This document shows positions 14,985 through 21,259 of a stretch of 25,081 bases of DNA, one piece after another. The translations under genes were made by a program, and so were the position numbers. The notes beneath the pieces are model-generated. The model was not told the DNA's origin. It worked only from the letters and a program-made list of their open reading frames with translations, and made no database searches. The DNA is from a virus: IMG/VR virus record IMGVR_UViG_3300024518_003967, positions 1-25,081 of that record; one strand, given 5' to 3'. Position 1 is the first letter of the stretch. Every line of letters starts with the position of its first letter.

Positions 14985-15452
14985 TTACCTCTCTGTGACG
15001 ATATTGATTTTGCGGCCGTATGCAGCCTCGAAACACCGTTGCTTGAGTTTGAACACGGGGTCGAGGCCGGCCTCGGCCTTCGGCTTAAAGTCTGCCGTGA
15101 TGAGCATACCGGCGCGCACGTATTCGGCGTCGGCTACGTACTCGAACACGCGAGTCGTGCAGGCCAGGTTAGGCACCAGCGCGACGTGAATCGGATAGCG
15201 GGGGTGGTGCTCGAGCTCCTCGATGTTGCCGGCATCGAGCTCACGCATGAGACCGACGAACCATCGCGCCTCGCCGTGGCTGTCGTAGTGTAGAAAACTC
15301 TTTCCCCCACACCGCTCGCAACACGGGGGTTTCTTTTTCTCGTGCCAGGCACGGCAGGCCAGACACGTCCAAATCTTATGGCTCATGCCGTACCCACCCA
15401 GGCGAGTACCGAACCCGCCGGGTTTGCGAATGAATACGGCGGGTCCGGCCAT
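14985..15452 (-). CDS. DUF1064-type phage nuclease with N-terminal zinc ribbon
   Basis: A 155-residue protein. Residues 28-54 contain IWTCLACRAWHE..KPPCCERCGG, a four/five-cysteine zinc ribbon. From residue 57 it follows DUF1064: YDSHGEARWFVGLMRELDAG (the conserved E of GEAR), NIEELEHHPRYPIHV, FEYVADAEY (conserved D), ITADFKPK (DxK) and VFKLKQRCFEAAYG. This is the motif order of a PD-(D/E)XK-type nuclease domain, and the residues look intact. The family's biological role is unproven. The start is at 15452, 1 base after the previous stop; MSHKIW at 15386 is the alternative. It sits in the late operon, so it may process DNA before packaging; that is speculation. Confidence 0.7.
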   Translation of the reverse strand: MAGPAVFIRKPGGFGTRLGGYGMSHKIWTCLACRAWHEKKKPPCCERCGGKSFLHYDSHGEARWFVGLMRELDAGNIEELEHHPRYPIHVALVPNLACTTRVFEYVADAEYVRAGMLITADFKPKAEAGLDPVFKLKQRCFEAAYGRKINIVTER

Positions 15453-15453
15453 G

Positions 15454-15747
15454 CTAGGTGGAGGCCTCGGGGTACTTGATGCCTTCCATAGTTAGGCGGC
15501 TAACATCAAAGAACTTGGCACACTCGTCGTGAAGCGCCTGGAAATACGCACACGCCTCGGCTTCGGGGTGATCGGTTGAGACCCGCCGAACTGCGTGCAA
15601 ACACTGGAAAAACCCGGAGAAGTAGGCGCGGCGCATATCCATAAGCTGTGCCTGGCCGCACTCGGTTGGCGACGTTGCGAGCCACCAACCGTCATACATT
15701 TGTGAGATGGTCTTGAGCTCCGCTAATTCATCCGAGTCCGCGCTCAT
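15454..15747 (-). CDS. Hypothetical protein
   Basis: A 97-residue helical protein beginning MSADSDELAELKTISQMYDG. It contains WWLATSPTECGQAQLMDMRR, AYFSGFFQCLHAVRR and CAYFQALHDECAKFF; four cysteines are spread over helices without a clear zinc pattern. No family is recognised. The ATG at 15747 overlaps the preceding stop (ATGA); the longer upstream frame is inside that gene. It lies directly before the DUF1064-type gene and is likely co-translated. Confidence 0.6.
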   Translation of the reverse strand: MSADSDELAELKTISQMYDGWWLATSPTECGQAQLMDMRRAYFSGFFQCLHAVRRVSTDHPEAEACAYFQALHDECAKFFDVSRLTMEGIKYPEAST

Positions 15748-16172
15748 GTGGGCATCCTCTTGACCGCCCCGGCCAGCGGGGCCTGGATGGCACGCATTCG
15801 CGCCACATACTGGCTGCGTGTTTCTTGGGGCCCTCGGCGCCACTCGGGATGAGCCTCGAGTAGCGCCGTGAGCATGTCGCGGAGCTCCGGCGGATAGTTC
15901 GCCTCAATCCATTCTTGCACGTTGGCCTTTTCTGCGAAGATCCGAAAGTGCTCGTCCTGCGCCAAGTCGTGGCGCTGGTTAGTGAAATTCTGGTGGTGCA
16001 AACAGAGCATGAGCCCGCCCCTACTCAGGGTTGCGGAGCCGCTCCCTGGCAACGGGCACCGCGCACCGTTATGCGTGAAGTGGCACCGGCCGTCATGTCC
16101 CGATGGCGTCGGCCCCGAATCCTTGGCAAGTGGTCCCGTGTTTGCGTTGGCGTTGCTGCGCTGCTTGGACAA
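15744..16172 (-). CDS. Zinc-finger-like protein with TTG start
   Basis: A 142-residue protein. Residues 29-60 contain GRCHFTHNGARCPLPG and MLCLHHQNFTNQRH; the C..H..C and C..H..H ligands suggest a zinc site (C30, C39, C57, H59/H60), a type I have seen in other phage proteins. The rest is helical (AEKANVQEWIEANYPPELR). No ATG or GTG lies ahead of the finger, but a TTG at 16172 has AGGAG 10 bases upstream. With it the gene overlaps its upstream neighbour by 80 bases in another frame, which is unusual here. It could be a late regulator or a nuclease accessory; unknown. Confidence 0.65.
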   Translation of the reverse strand: MSKQRSNANANTGPLAKDSGPTPSGHDGRCHFTHNGARCPLPGSGSATLSRGGLMLCLHHQNFTNQRHDLAQDEHFRIFAEKANVQEWIEANYPPELRDMLTALLEAHPEWRRGPQETRSQYVARMRAIQAPLAGAVKRMPT

Positions 16173-16581
16173 GGTTCTGTAGCTCCTGTCGGCTCGTGTT
16201 GATGGTGGAGAGGCCCAGGCGGGCCGCTTCTTCCACGAGCTCGTCGTCGGTCATTTTCCACACCGGGCCTTTCTCGCCTTGTGCAATGGCGGCGCCCAGG
16301 TAGGACATGGGGTCCATCGTCTGGAGATTGTCGGCCGCGCGTAGCACTTCAAGAGCTCGCTCGTCCCCGCACGTTTTGATGAGCTTCCCCACCAGAGACC
16401 GCCAGCGGGCAGGTTCCATGTGGAACATCGTCGCGCCCAGATCCCATATTTCCTTTTTGATGTCCTGCGGCGGATTGACCAGATTCTCGAGCGCCGATAG
16501 TCGTTCAAGAATCGGGGCCGCCAGTTGGTTGAATATCTCTCGCTCTCGGTCGGAGAGCACTAAGTGATCTTGATCTTTCAT
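16093..16581 (-). CDS. First gene of minus operon, hypothetical
   Basis: A 162-residue mainly helical protein starting MKDQDHLVLSDREREIFNQL. It has RWRSLVGKLIKTCGDERALE and VLRAADNLQTMDPMSYLGAA, then WKMTDDELVEEAARLGLS. The DP.SYLGAAI phrase recalls small modules at the end of replication-type proteins, but I cannot place it in a family. The ATG at 16581 is preceded by GAGGGTAG. Upstream, the same frame stays open to 16800, but that region is non-coding in character, with palindromes and C7 runs. Being first after the control region, it may be a regulator; this is position-based only. Confidence 0.6.
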   Translation of the reverse strand: MKDQDHLVLSDREREIFNQLAAPILERLSALENLVNPPQDIKKEIWDLGATMFHMEPARWRSLVGKLIKTCGDERALEVLRAADNLQTMDPMSYLGAAIAQGEKGPVWKMTDDELVEEAARLGLSTINTSRQELQNLVQAAQQRQRKHGTTCQGFGADAIGT

Positions 16582-16622
16582 CTTTCTACCCTCAATGCCT
16601 GGCTGGAAGGCCGGAGGGAGCG

Positions 16623-16638
16623 CCCCCCCAACCCCCCC
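16623..16638 (-). promoter_or_regulatory. G-quadruplex-capable tract in late leader
   Basis: The minus strand reads GGGGGGGTTGGGGGGG, about 42 bases upstream of the first late start codon, in the sense strand of the expected leader RNA. Two G7 runs can provide four G3 blocks with loops of 1, 2 and 1, the minimal requirement for an intramolecular quadruplex. Confidence 0.6.
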
Positions 16639-16803
16639 ATTCCTGGAGCGGTTGGTGAGGCACCAATACCCGACCGGAGCCGGCCATCGGTCGCGCCTGC
16701 GCGTGCGTTTATCGACCCCGCGCACATAGCCCACGCTATGCCCCGGTCGGGGTGGAGAGGAGGAGAGAGGAGAGGCGCAGACCTGGGTCGGCGCCGACAC
16801 AAT

Positions 16804-16911
16804 TCCCTTCAGCTCACCGCCCGGGCGGGATGTTCAACCACGAGGGAGTGTTGGCACAAACACGCGAGGACGAACCCCGGGCGGTGACTGAAGGAAACTG
16901 CTGGTGTGCCA
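16804..16911. ncRNA. Candidate structured RNA with pseudoknot
   Basis: CCTTCAG and TCACCGCCCGGG (16806-16812, 16814-16825) pair with CCCGGGCGGTGA and CTGAAGG (16876-16887, 16888-16894): 19 bp with one bulged base. In the 50-base loop, TGGCACA (16852-16858) is exactly complementary to TGTGCCA (16905-16911) beyond the stem, an H-type pseudoknot. A competing hairpin GTGTT/AACAC lies in the loop. The strand is not determined; on the minus strand it would be in the late leader. Confidence 0.45.
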
Positions 16912-16962
16912 TGAAAGTCCCTAGAAGGAATCCCGTGGACGCACTATGCCACTCGCTACAGG

Positions 16963-16999
16963 AAAAAAAAAGCCCCGGGCGGGGAGAAGGCCCCGGCCG
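16963..16999 (-). terminator. Leftward intrinsic terminator-like hairpin inside control region
   Basis: On the minus strand a GC-rich stem region (GGCCGGGG ... CCCCGCC, with an alternative fold through CCCGGGGC) is followed directly by nine Ts. This is the usual layout of an intrinsic terminator. It lies upstream of the first late gene, so it would stop leftward transcripts that begin near 17100. Confidence 0.55.
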
Positions 17000-17060
17000 A
17001 GGTTAAATCGGGCTCTGCTATGGGGGGAGGAAGGGGCAGGGCCCGATGTAGCGGGAAGGG

Positions 17061-17069
17061 TTATCCACG
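17061..17069 (+). promoter_or_regulatory. DnaA-box-like 9-mer
   Basis: TTATCCACG differs from the DnaA box TTATCCACA at one base. It lies in the control region, about 40 bases upstream of the rightward promoter. A single box is weak evidence. Confidence 0.25.
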
Positions 17070-17098
17070 CATGGTGCGAACAATGCCCGAAATGCGCG

Positions 17099-17127
17099 TT
17101 GCACGCAAGTATGCCCGGGACTATAAT
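17099..17127 (+). promoter_or_regulatory. Rightward early promoter
   Basis: A perfect -10 box TATAAT (17122-17127) is preceded at exactly 17 bases by TTGCAC (17099-17104, half-match to the -35 consensus). Start expected about 17134, giving a short leader. AAGGAG lies at the right distance before the first ATG at 17161. TGTTCAACA, a near-perfect short dyad, lies at 17138-17146 at the start of the leader, a possible operator. Confidence 0.65.
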
Positions 17128-17160
17128 TTAGTTGGGGTGTTCAACAGAAAGGAGTGACCA

Positions 17161-17373
17161 ATGGCCTACATGCTAGTCCACGGCCCGTGCTTCTCGTGCG
17201 GTCGCCTCATGTCCTACAACGCAGACCTGGTGCCCTCGCTTCGTGATGAAGCCGGCGTGCGCCAGGCAATTTGCCGCGGGTGCGTCGGGATCTTCAACGA
17301 AAACCAGCGCAAGCACTCGCGACCCGAGTTTCAAATCCCCAGCAGGGCCTACGAGGCCCAGGAGGTCGATTGA
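17161..17373 (+). CDS. First early gene: small zinc-ribbon protein
   Basis: A 70-residue protein with GPCFSCGRLM (C10, C13) and ICRGCVGIFNENQ (C38, C41), a four-cysteine zinc ribbon of the treble-clef type. The C-terminal tail is basic, then mixed. Such small ribbons at the front of phage early operons often act on host RNA polymerase or other host proteins, but nothing in this sequence shows the target. AAGGAG precedes the ATG by about 8 bases. The promoter at 17099-17127 lies immediately upstream, so this is likely the first protein made from the plus operon. Confidence 0.7.
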   Translation: MAYMLVHGPCFSCGRLMSYNADLVPSLRDEAGVRQAICRGCVGIFNENQRKHSRPEFQIPSRAYEAQEVD

Positions 17374-17374
17374 T

Positions 17375-17812
17375 ATGGAACTCACCACTAAAGCCTTGGA
17401 GCGGCTGTTCGAGAAGCACCCGCTCTATTCCGGCGAGGAGAAATACGACGACCAGGGCAACCGCCCGATCCTCGCCAAGTATTTTACCCCCGACAGCAAT
17501 TGGACCTGGTACGTGCTCGAGGCCGAGCGCCAGGGCGATGACTGGTACTTCTACGGGTACGTGGAGGGGTTCGAGAGCGAGTACGGCCCCTTCCTCCTGA
17601 GTGACCTTCAGAGCGCCCGCGGCCCCCTCGGATTGGCCATCGAGCGCGACCTGTACTTCAGGAACAAGCGCCTTCGGGACGTGGACAAGCGGCTGGAATC
17701 GGCCAGCATTGCCACCCCGAGCCAGAAAGCGGCGCCGGCGATGCTCATACGGCGGCGTAGGCGCCGCAGTAGGCGCCGGCGCTTGGCGCCGCTCGGGCTG
17801 AGAACGCGGTAA
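17375..17812 (+). CDS. DUF2958 protein with a foreign Arg-rich C-terminus
   Basis: Residues 1-100 match DUF2958: HPLYSGEEKYDD, KYFTPDSNWTWYVLEAE, DWYFYGYVEGFESEYGPF, LSDLQSARGPLGLAIERDL. DUF2958 proteins are common on phages and plasmids and have no established function. From residue 112 to the stop at 145 the protein is encoded by the left copy of the 117-bp inverted repeat, on the strand opposite to the membrane-protein gene that the right copy encodes. This gives an unnatural Arg-rich tail. The original C-terminus has therefore probably been replaced. The start at 17375 lies 1 base after the previous stop; GGAGG precedes it. Confidence 0.85.
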   Translation: MELTTKALERLFEKHPLYSGEEKYDDQGNRPILAKYFTPDSNWTWYVLEAERQGDDWYFYGYVEGFESEYGPFLLSDLQSARGPLGLAIERDLYFRNKRLRDVDKRLESASIATPSQKAAPAMLIRRRRRRSRRRRLAPLGLRTR

Positions 17813-17824
17813 GAAGGGGCATCT
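17708..17824 (+). repeat. Left copy of 117-bp perfect inverted repeat
   Basis: Base-for-base reverse complement of 22923-23039 over 117 bp, with mismatches on both sides (17707 and 17825). It covers the end of the DUF2958 gene and stops just before the ribosome site of the next gene. It contains three GGCGCC palindromes that could nucleate folding. Confidence 0.95.
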
Positions 17825-17835
17825 GCGGAGGCTGC

Positions 17836-18033
17836 ATGAATCCTGAACTTCAGAAAATCGTGCAACGAATGGTTGATCAGCACGGCCGACAACTTGCCGC
17901 GTCAATCATTCTCGCCGCACACAATGGCCGTTTAAGCGGGCCCATCAACCCCGCCAACATGCACCTGTTCCGCCGCTACAGGAACAGCGTCAGCGCCGAC
18001 CCCTTCGTTATGCTCAAGGAGGCCGGGGCGTGA
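17836..18033 (+). CDS. Hypothetical protein
   Basis: A 65-residue helical protein, MNPELQKIVQRMVDQHGRQL at the start, then AASIILAAHNGRL and MHLFRRYRNSVSADPF. No family recognised. GGAGG lies 6 bases before the ATG, immediately outside the inverted repeat. Its stop overlaps the GTG start of the following zinc-ribbon gene (GTGA), so they are co-translated. The charge and size suggest a small soluble protein. Confidence 0.6.
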   Translation: MNPELQKIVQRMVDQHGRQLAASIILAAHNGRLSGPINPANMHLFRRYRNSVSADPFVMLKEAGA

Positions 18034-18233
18034 AATTCCACAAAAGCATCACTCTGAAACGGCTTGAGCGAGTCGTCCGGGCCAGCATGGCCGGCACCGA
18101 ATACGCCGGCTTCTGCATCGCCTGTGGGCACAAACAGCACGGCGTCGAACCCGATGCCGAGGCCTACCGCTGCGAGAGTTGCGGCGAGTCCAAGGTCTAC
18201 GGGGCCGAGGATTTGGCGCTGGCGATTATGTGA
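18030..18233 (+). CDS. Small zinc-ribbon protein
   Basis: A 67-residue protein with FCIACGHKQHG (C29, C32) and YRCESCGESKVYGAEDLAL (C48, C51), a classic two-knuckle zinc ribbon. An N-terminal helix (ITLKRLERVVRASM) precedes it. I know the ribbon plus the VYGAEDL.L ending from other phage early regions, where it has no assigned function. The GTG at 18030 overlaps the previous stop. Confidence 0.7.
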   Translation: MKFHKSITLKRLERVVRASMAGTEYAGFCIACGHKQHGVEPDAEAYRCESCGESKVYGAEDLALAIM

Positions 18234-18244
18234 GGAGAACGGAA

Positions 18245-18943
18245 ATGACTGATTGGGACGTACAGGCACGCACCCGGGCCGAAATGAAGAATGGGCTCGA
18301 GGCCGTCGCCGTCGAGATTATGAGTTACGCCGCAGCCGGGACGAAATACACCTTTTCCCCGGTCCCGCGCGAGGAGATTTCACACTGGCTCGAAATGCGC
18401 CGCGAGGATGGCCTCGCCGTCAGCTTCAGGCTCAACACCTGGAAGAAGCGCGTCGAAGTGGACCCGAGCCCGCCGCGGCACGAGGAATTCAACATCATGG
18501 GGCTGCGCGCCTGGGGCGCCGTCGGGTACGACGAGGCCCCTCCTTCGATGTCATTCGCCTGGGGGCGTGACGCCAAGCGCGTAGCCGCCGAAGTGCGCCG
18601 CAAGGTCATCGAGCCTTACGAGCCCATGTTCGAGGGCATCCAGGAGCGCCGGCGGGAATTCGACCGGAAATGGGACGCCTACGAGAAGGGCGCCGCCGAG
18701 CTCGCCGCGGCCCTCGGCACCGAGGCGCGGGGCCACAACAGGAGCGACGAAACCAAGTTCTACCCCACCTTCCCCGGCTACGACGGCCGGCAAGAATTCG
18801 GGATTCGGAGCTACGGCTCCGCAGAAATTCGGATCACCACCGACATCGACGGCGCCGTGGCACTGGCGCGCTTCATGCGTGACAGGTTCGCCAAGGCGCG
18901 GGAAGCGGAGGCAGGACCGAAACAGCTTCAACTGGTTGCGTAG
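18245..18943 (+). CDS. Hypothetical early protein
   Basis: A 232-residue protein with an alternating helix and strand pattern: LEAVAVEIMSYAAAG at the N-terminus, YTFSPVPREEISHWLEMRRE, then a charged helix KWDAYEKGAAELAAALG, and at the end IRITTDIDGAVALARFMRDR. I do not recognise the family. GAGGAG precedes the ATG at 18245 by 7 bases, and the frame extending upstream to 18179 lies in the previous gene. The next gene follows after 17 bases. Confidence 0.65.
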   Translation: MTDWDVQARTRAEMKNGLEAVAVEIMSYAAAGTKYTFSPVPREEISHWLEMRREDGLAVSFRLNTWKKRVEVDPSPPRHEEFNIMGLRAWGAVGYDEAPPSMSFAWGRDAKRVAAEVRRKVIEPYEPMFEGIQERRREFDRKWDAYEKGAAELAAALGTEARGHNRSDETKFYPTFPGYDGRQEFGIRSYGSAEIRITTDIDGAVALARFMRDRFAKAREAEAGPKQLQLVA

Positions 18944-18960
18944 CGACCAAGGAGATTGAA

Positions 18961-19290
18961 ATGGAAACGATATGGGGGCACACCCAGACGATCGAGGAGC
19001 TCGCGCCGGGCATTCAGTTCGTGACCACGGCCAGCCACGGGGGCGTTGTCTTGAGCGATGAGCGTAAGGAGCAAATCCCGTGGGCGATCAAGCCGTTCAC
19101 CGGCGACCGCCGCTATTGGGAGGAGGATATTGACTGGGCGGTGCCCTACCTGGTGTTCGAGCGTGAGCTCCGGGAACACGGCGCCGACGCCCACTACCTC
19201 CCCACCGCCCTGAAGAACGCGCGAGACATGCTCGCCGGCTATAAACCCGAATGGCTCGAGGCCATCGAGGAGGCGGTGTCATGCCCGTGA
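18961..19290 (+). CDS. DUF7007-type phage protein
   Basis: A 109-residue protein that follows the DUF7007 pattern: METIWGHTQTIEELAPGIQF, TTASHGGVVLSDERKEQIP, then YWEEDIDWAVPYLVFEREL and a helical end. The strongly conserved S-H-G-G and E-E-D-x-D-W are intact. The family is frequent in phage and plasmid genomes; no function is established to my knowledge. AAGGAG precedes the ATG. It overlaps the following gene by 10 bases. Confidence 0.75.
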   Translation: METIWGHTQTIEELAPGIQFVTTASHGGVVLSDERKEQIPWAIKPFTGDRRYWEEDIDWAVPYLVFERELREHGADAHYLPTALKNARDMLAGYKPEWLEAIEEAVSCP

Positions 19291-19460
19291 AAATCAAATC
19301 AAAGCCTAAGAAGTACGTCGCGCCACCTCTGCCGCGGGCGTGCAAGCATCATTTTTGCCAGTGCTCGCGCGCCGCGGAGCTCGCGGCGATGGGCTTAATC
19401 CTGGAGGCCATCCAGGTGCACGACGGACCCGTAGCCTGCCGGAAGCAGGAAAATAGATGA
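19281..19460 (+). CDS. Small Cys-containing phage protein
   Basis: A 59-residue protein with a basic front (MPVKIKSKPKKYVAPP) and CKHHFCQCSRAAELAAMGLI, then EAIQVHDGPVACRKQENR. The CxxxxCxC and final C could coordinate a metal. I have seen the AEL...EAI.VH.GPVACR ending in phage early operons but know no function. The ATG at 19281 is inside the end of the DUF7007 gene; its own stop overlaps the next start (ATGA). Confidence 0.65.
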   Translation: MPVKIKSKPKKYVAPPLPRACKHHFCQCSRAAELAAMGLILEAIQVHDGPVACRKQENR

Positions 19461-19861
19461 GCTTCAAGGTGCCCGGAAACAGCCGGTTAACCAAAGCATG
19501 GTTCGTCACCCGCGGCCAGGAACATTTACTCCAGCTTGCGAGCTCACCGGCCGATGGCAATAACGGAGCGTTTCTCGTCAGACGCAGGGGCGGCAAACGA
19601 TTCTTCTGCATCGTGTCGGATGGTTTCGGTTGGGAGCATGTCTCGGTGAGCCTCAGAAGGGGCGACCTATCGACCTTTCCGCGCACCCCGACTTGGGAGG
19701 AAACGTGTCTCATCAAGGCCCTGTTTTGGGACGCCGAGGATACGGTCGTGCAATACCACCCGGCCGAGGCTGAATACGTGAATTATCATCCCTACACGCT
19801 GCACCTGTGGCGCTACGCAGGCGGGAGCTTCCCCACGCCGGCGCCAGAAATGATTGCTTAG
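19457..19861 (+). CDS. DUF7694-type phage protein
   Basis: A 134-residue protein with the DUF7694 run of motifs: NGAFLVRRRGGKRFFCIVSD, GWEHVSVSL, TPTWEETCLIKALFWDAEDT, VVQYHPAEAEYVNYHPYTLH and LWR. All strongly conserved W and H residues appear present. Members are widespread in phages, usually with small zinc-ribbon genes as here, and have no proven function. The start is set by the ATGA overlap with the preceding gene. A GAGGAG site follows its stop for the next gene. Confidence 0.8.
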   Translation: MSFKVPGNSRLTKAWFVTRGQEHLLQLASSPADGNNGAFLVRRRGGKRFFCIVSDGFGWEHVSVSLRRGDLSTFPRTPTWEETCLIKALFWDAEDTVVQYHPAEAEYVNYHPYTLHLWRYAGGSFPTPAPEMIA

Positions 19862-19878
19862 AGGAGACACAACAGGAA

Positions 19879-20400
19879 ATGAAAGACACCAACCCAAGAA
19901 TCTGGTTAGGCAGTGGGGACAACCCCGTGCCCGTTAAGGATCTGGCGGTGGAGGTTTGCCGAGAGGGTCACGCACCCGTGTTTTATATCTGCGCCGCCCT
20001 CGGAACCAGTATGCACGGCACTTGCCCTGTTTGCGCCATCCCCACCCCGAGGACGGCCGGCGAGCCGATGACTGAGGCGGCACCGACCGTATTCCGGCGC
20101 ATCGGCTTCGCGACCCTCTACGACGTGGCGCAGGGCTGCCGGGGTTGTCGGAATGAAGTGGTGGCCGCCTACACCGAGACACAGGCCGACATCATCGCGC
20201 GGCTGCCCGTTTGCAATGAGCACGCGCTGGGCCTGGAGGGCGATTTGGAGCTCCACGGCCAATATCAGGCCATCATTGATTCGAATTTCCCCATCTGCTA
20301 CCCGGAGACTTTCGAGGAACTCACCGCATGGATGCTCGATGGCGAGCCGTGCGTAATGAAGTCGCCAGGCATCAAGGGGGTGACTGATGCTGACCACTGA
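19879..20400 (+). CDS. Cysteine-rich hypothetical protein
   Basis: A 173-residue protein. The N-terminus is beta-rich with VEVCREGHAPVFYICAALG, then MHGTCPVCAIPTPR, a zinc-knuckle-like CPVC, then a second cluster AQGCRGCRNEVV and PVCNEHALGLEG (C..C, C..H). The composition fits a protein with two zinc sites. No family recognised. The ATG at 19879 has AGGAGACACAACAGG upstream; the open frame before it belongs to the DUF7694 gene. It overlaps the recombinase start by 14 bases. Confidence 0.6.
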   Translation: MKDTNPRIWLGSGDNPVPVKDLAVEVCREGHAPVFYICAALGTSMHGTCPVCAIPTPRTAGEPMTEAAPTVFRRIGFATLYDVAQGCRGCRNEVVAAYTETQADIIARLPVCNEHALGLEGDLELHGQYQAIIDSNFPICYPETFEELTAWMLDGEPCVMKSPGIKGVTDADH

Positions 20401-21259
20401 ACAACTCAAGGCCCGAGAGGGCAAGATTGGCGGCAGCGATGCCGCCGTGACTTGTGGGCTCTCACGGTGGCAAACGCCGCGGGAGCTCTATTACATCATG
20501 CGCGGGGAAATGCCCGCAGATCCCATCGATCCCATCAACGCCTTTCTGGGGCACCAGCTGGAGCCGATGGTCGTCAACTGGTACGTGGAGCAGACCGGCA
20601 ACAAGGTCCGAAACACCAACCGCACCTACCGCAACACGCTCTATCCGTGGGCGGTGGCACACCCCGATCGGATGCTCGTGCCGTATGGCGCGCAACGGAG
20701 GCGGCGGGGCCTGGAGATTAAGACCGCGGCCACGCCCGAGGGGTGGGGCCTCGATGGAACTGACGAGATCCCAGACGAGGCGCTCATGCAGGTTATCCAC
20801 TACATGGAAATTGTGAAGGCCGGCGCGTGGGACGTGGCGGTGTTTTTCCTGGTCTCGCGAGAATTCCGACGCTACACCATCAATCGCGATCCCGAGGTTG
20901 GCCTGCAGTTGATGAGCGCCGAGCGCACGTTCATGGAGTACGTGAAGGCTGGCACGCCGCCCGGGTGGGACTTCGACCACGGCACCACGCTCGAGCTCAT
21001 GAAGCGAGTCTATCCCGGCACCGATGGCACGAGCGTCACCCTCGACAAGCAAGTGGATCACTGGTGGGACGTGCTCGAGGATGCCCGCAAGCGCCGCGCG
21101 CAGTACCAGGCGGTGGTTGACGGGGCCAAGGCCCATGTCCTCGCAGAAATGGGCGAGCACTCCCTCGGCTACCTGCCCGGGGGCGACACCATCGCCCAGA
21201 AACACACCGGCAATGGCGCGGTGCTGCTCAAGCGCCGCAAATTCGTCAATTTCCAATGA
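20387..21259 (+). CDS. YqaJ-type viral recombinase/exonuclease
   Basis: A 290-residue PD-(D/E)XK nuclease of the YqaJ/lambda exonuclease group. It degrades one DNA strand from ends to give single strands for annealing. Visible motifs: KIGGSDAA (13-20), FLGHQLEPMV (E59), AVAHPDRML (D94), GLEIKTA (E110, K112) and QVIHYME (135-141). The C-terminus has a helical arm ending in LLKRRKFVNFQ. A candidate single-strand annealing protein follows two genes later, the standard pairing. It overlaps the previous gene by 14 bases and the next by ATGA. All catalytic residues are present. Confidence 0.9.
   Translation: MLTTEQLKAREGKIGGSDAAVTCGLSRWQTPRELYYIMRGEMPADPIDPINAFLGHQLEPMVVNWYVEQTGNKVRNTNRTYRNTLYPWAVAHPDRMLVPYGAQRRRRGLEIKTAATPEGWGLDGTDEIPDEALMQVIHYMEIVKAGAWDVAVFFLVSREFRRYTINRDPEVGLQLMSAERTFMEYVKAGTPPGWDFDHGTTLELMKRVYPGTDGTSVTLDKQVDHWWDVLEDARKRRAQYQAVVDGAKAHVLAEMGEHSLGYLPGGDTIAQKHTGNGAVLLKRRKFVNFQ

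Larger units (their letters stand above)
16582..17160. promoter_or_regulatory. Divergent control region (579 bp, no gene)
   Basis: It separates the leftward late-type operon and the rightward early-type operon. Inverted repeats seen: TTGGTG-AGG-CACCAA at 16652-16666, CATAGC-CCAC-GCTATG at 16725-16740, CCCCG-GT-CGGGG at 16741-16752 and GTCGGCGCCGAC at 16787-16798. There is a purine-rich tract at about 16750-16776. Other elements are listed separately. No convincing -35/-10 pair is visible for the leftward operon; a TATAGT-like box on the minus strand overlaps the rightward -10. Confidence 0.8.

Noticed and set aside
16582-16800. Upstream extension of the first minus-operon protein to 16800
   Set aside because: The extension passes through C7 runs and several palindromes, lacks a ribosome site, and the ATG at 16581 has a good one.
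16890-16940. Similarity of GAAAGTCC to the RNase P RNA signature
   Set aside because: Only a few bases match, with no other conserved P RNA elements.
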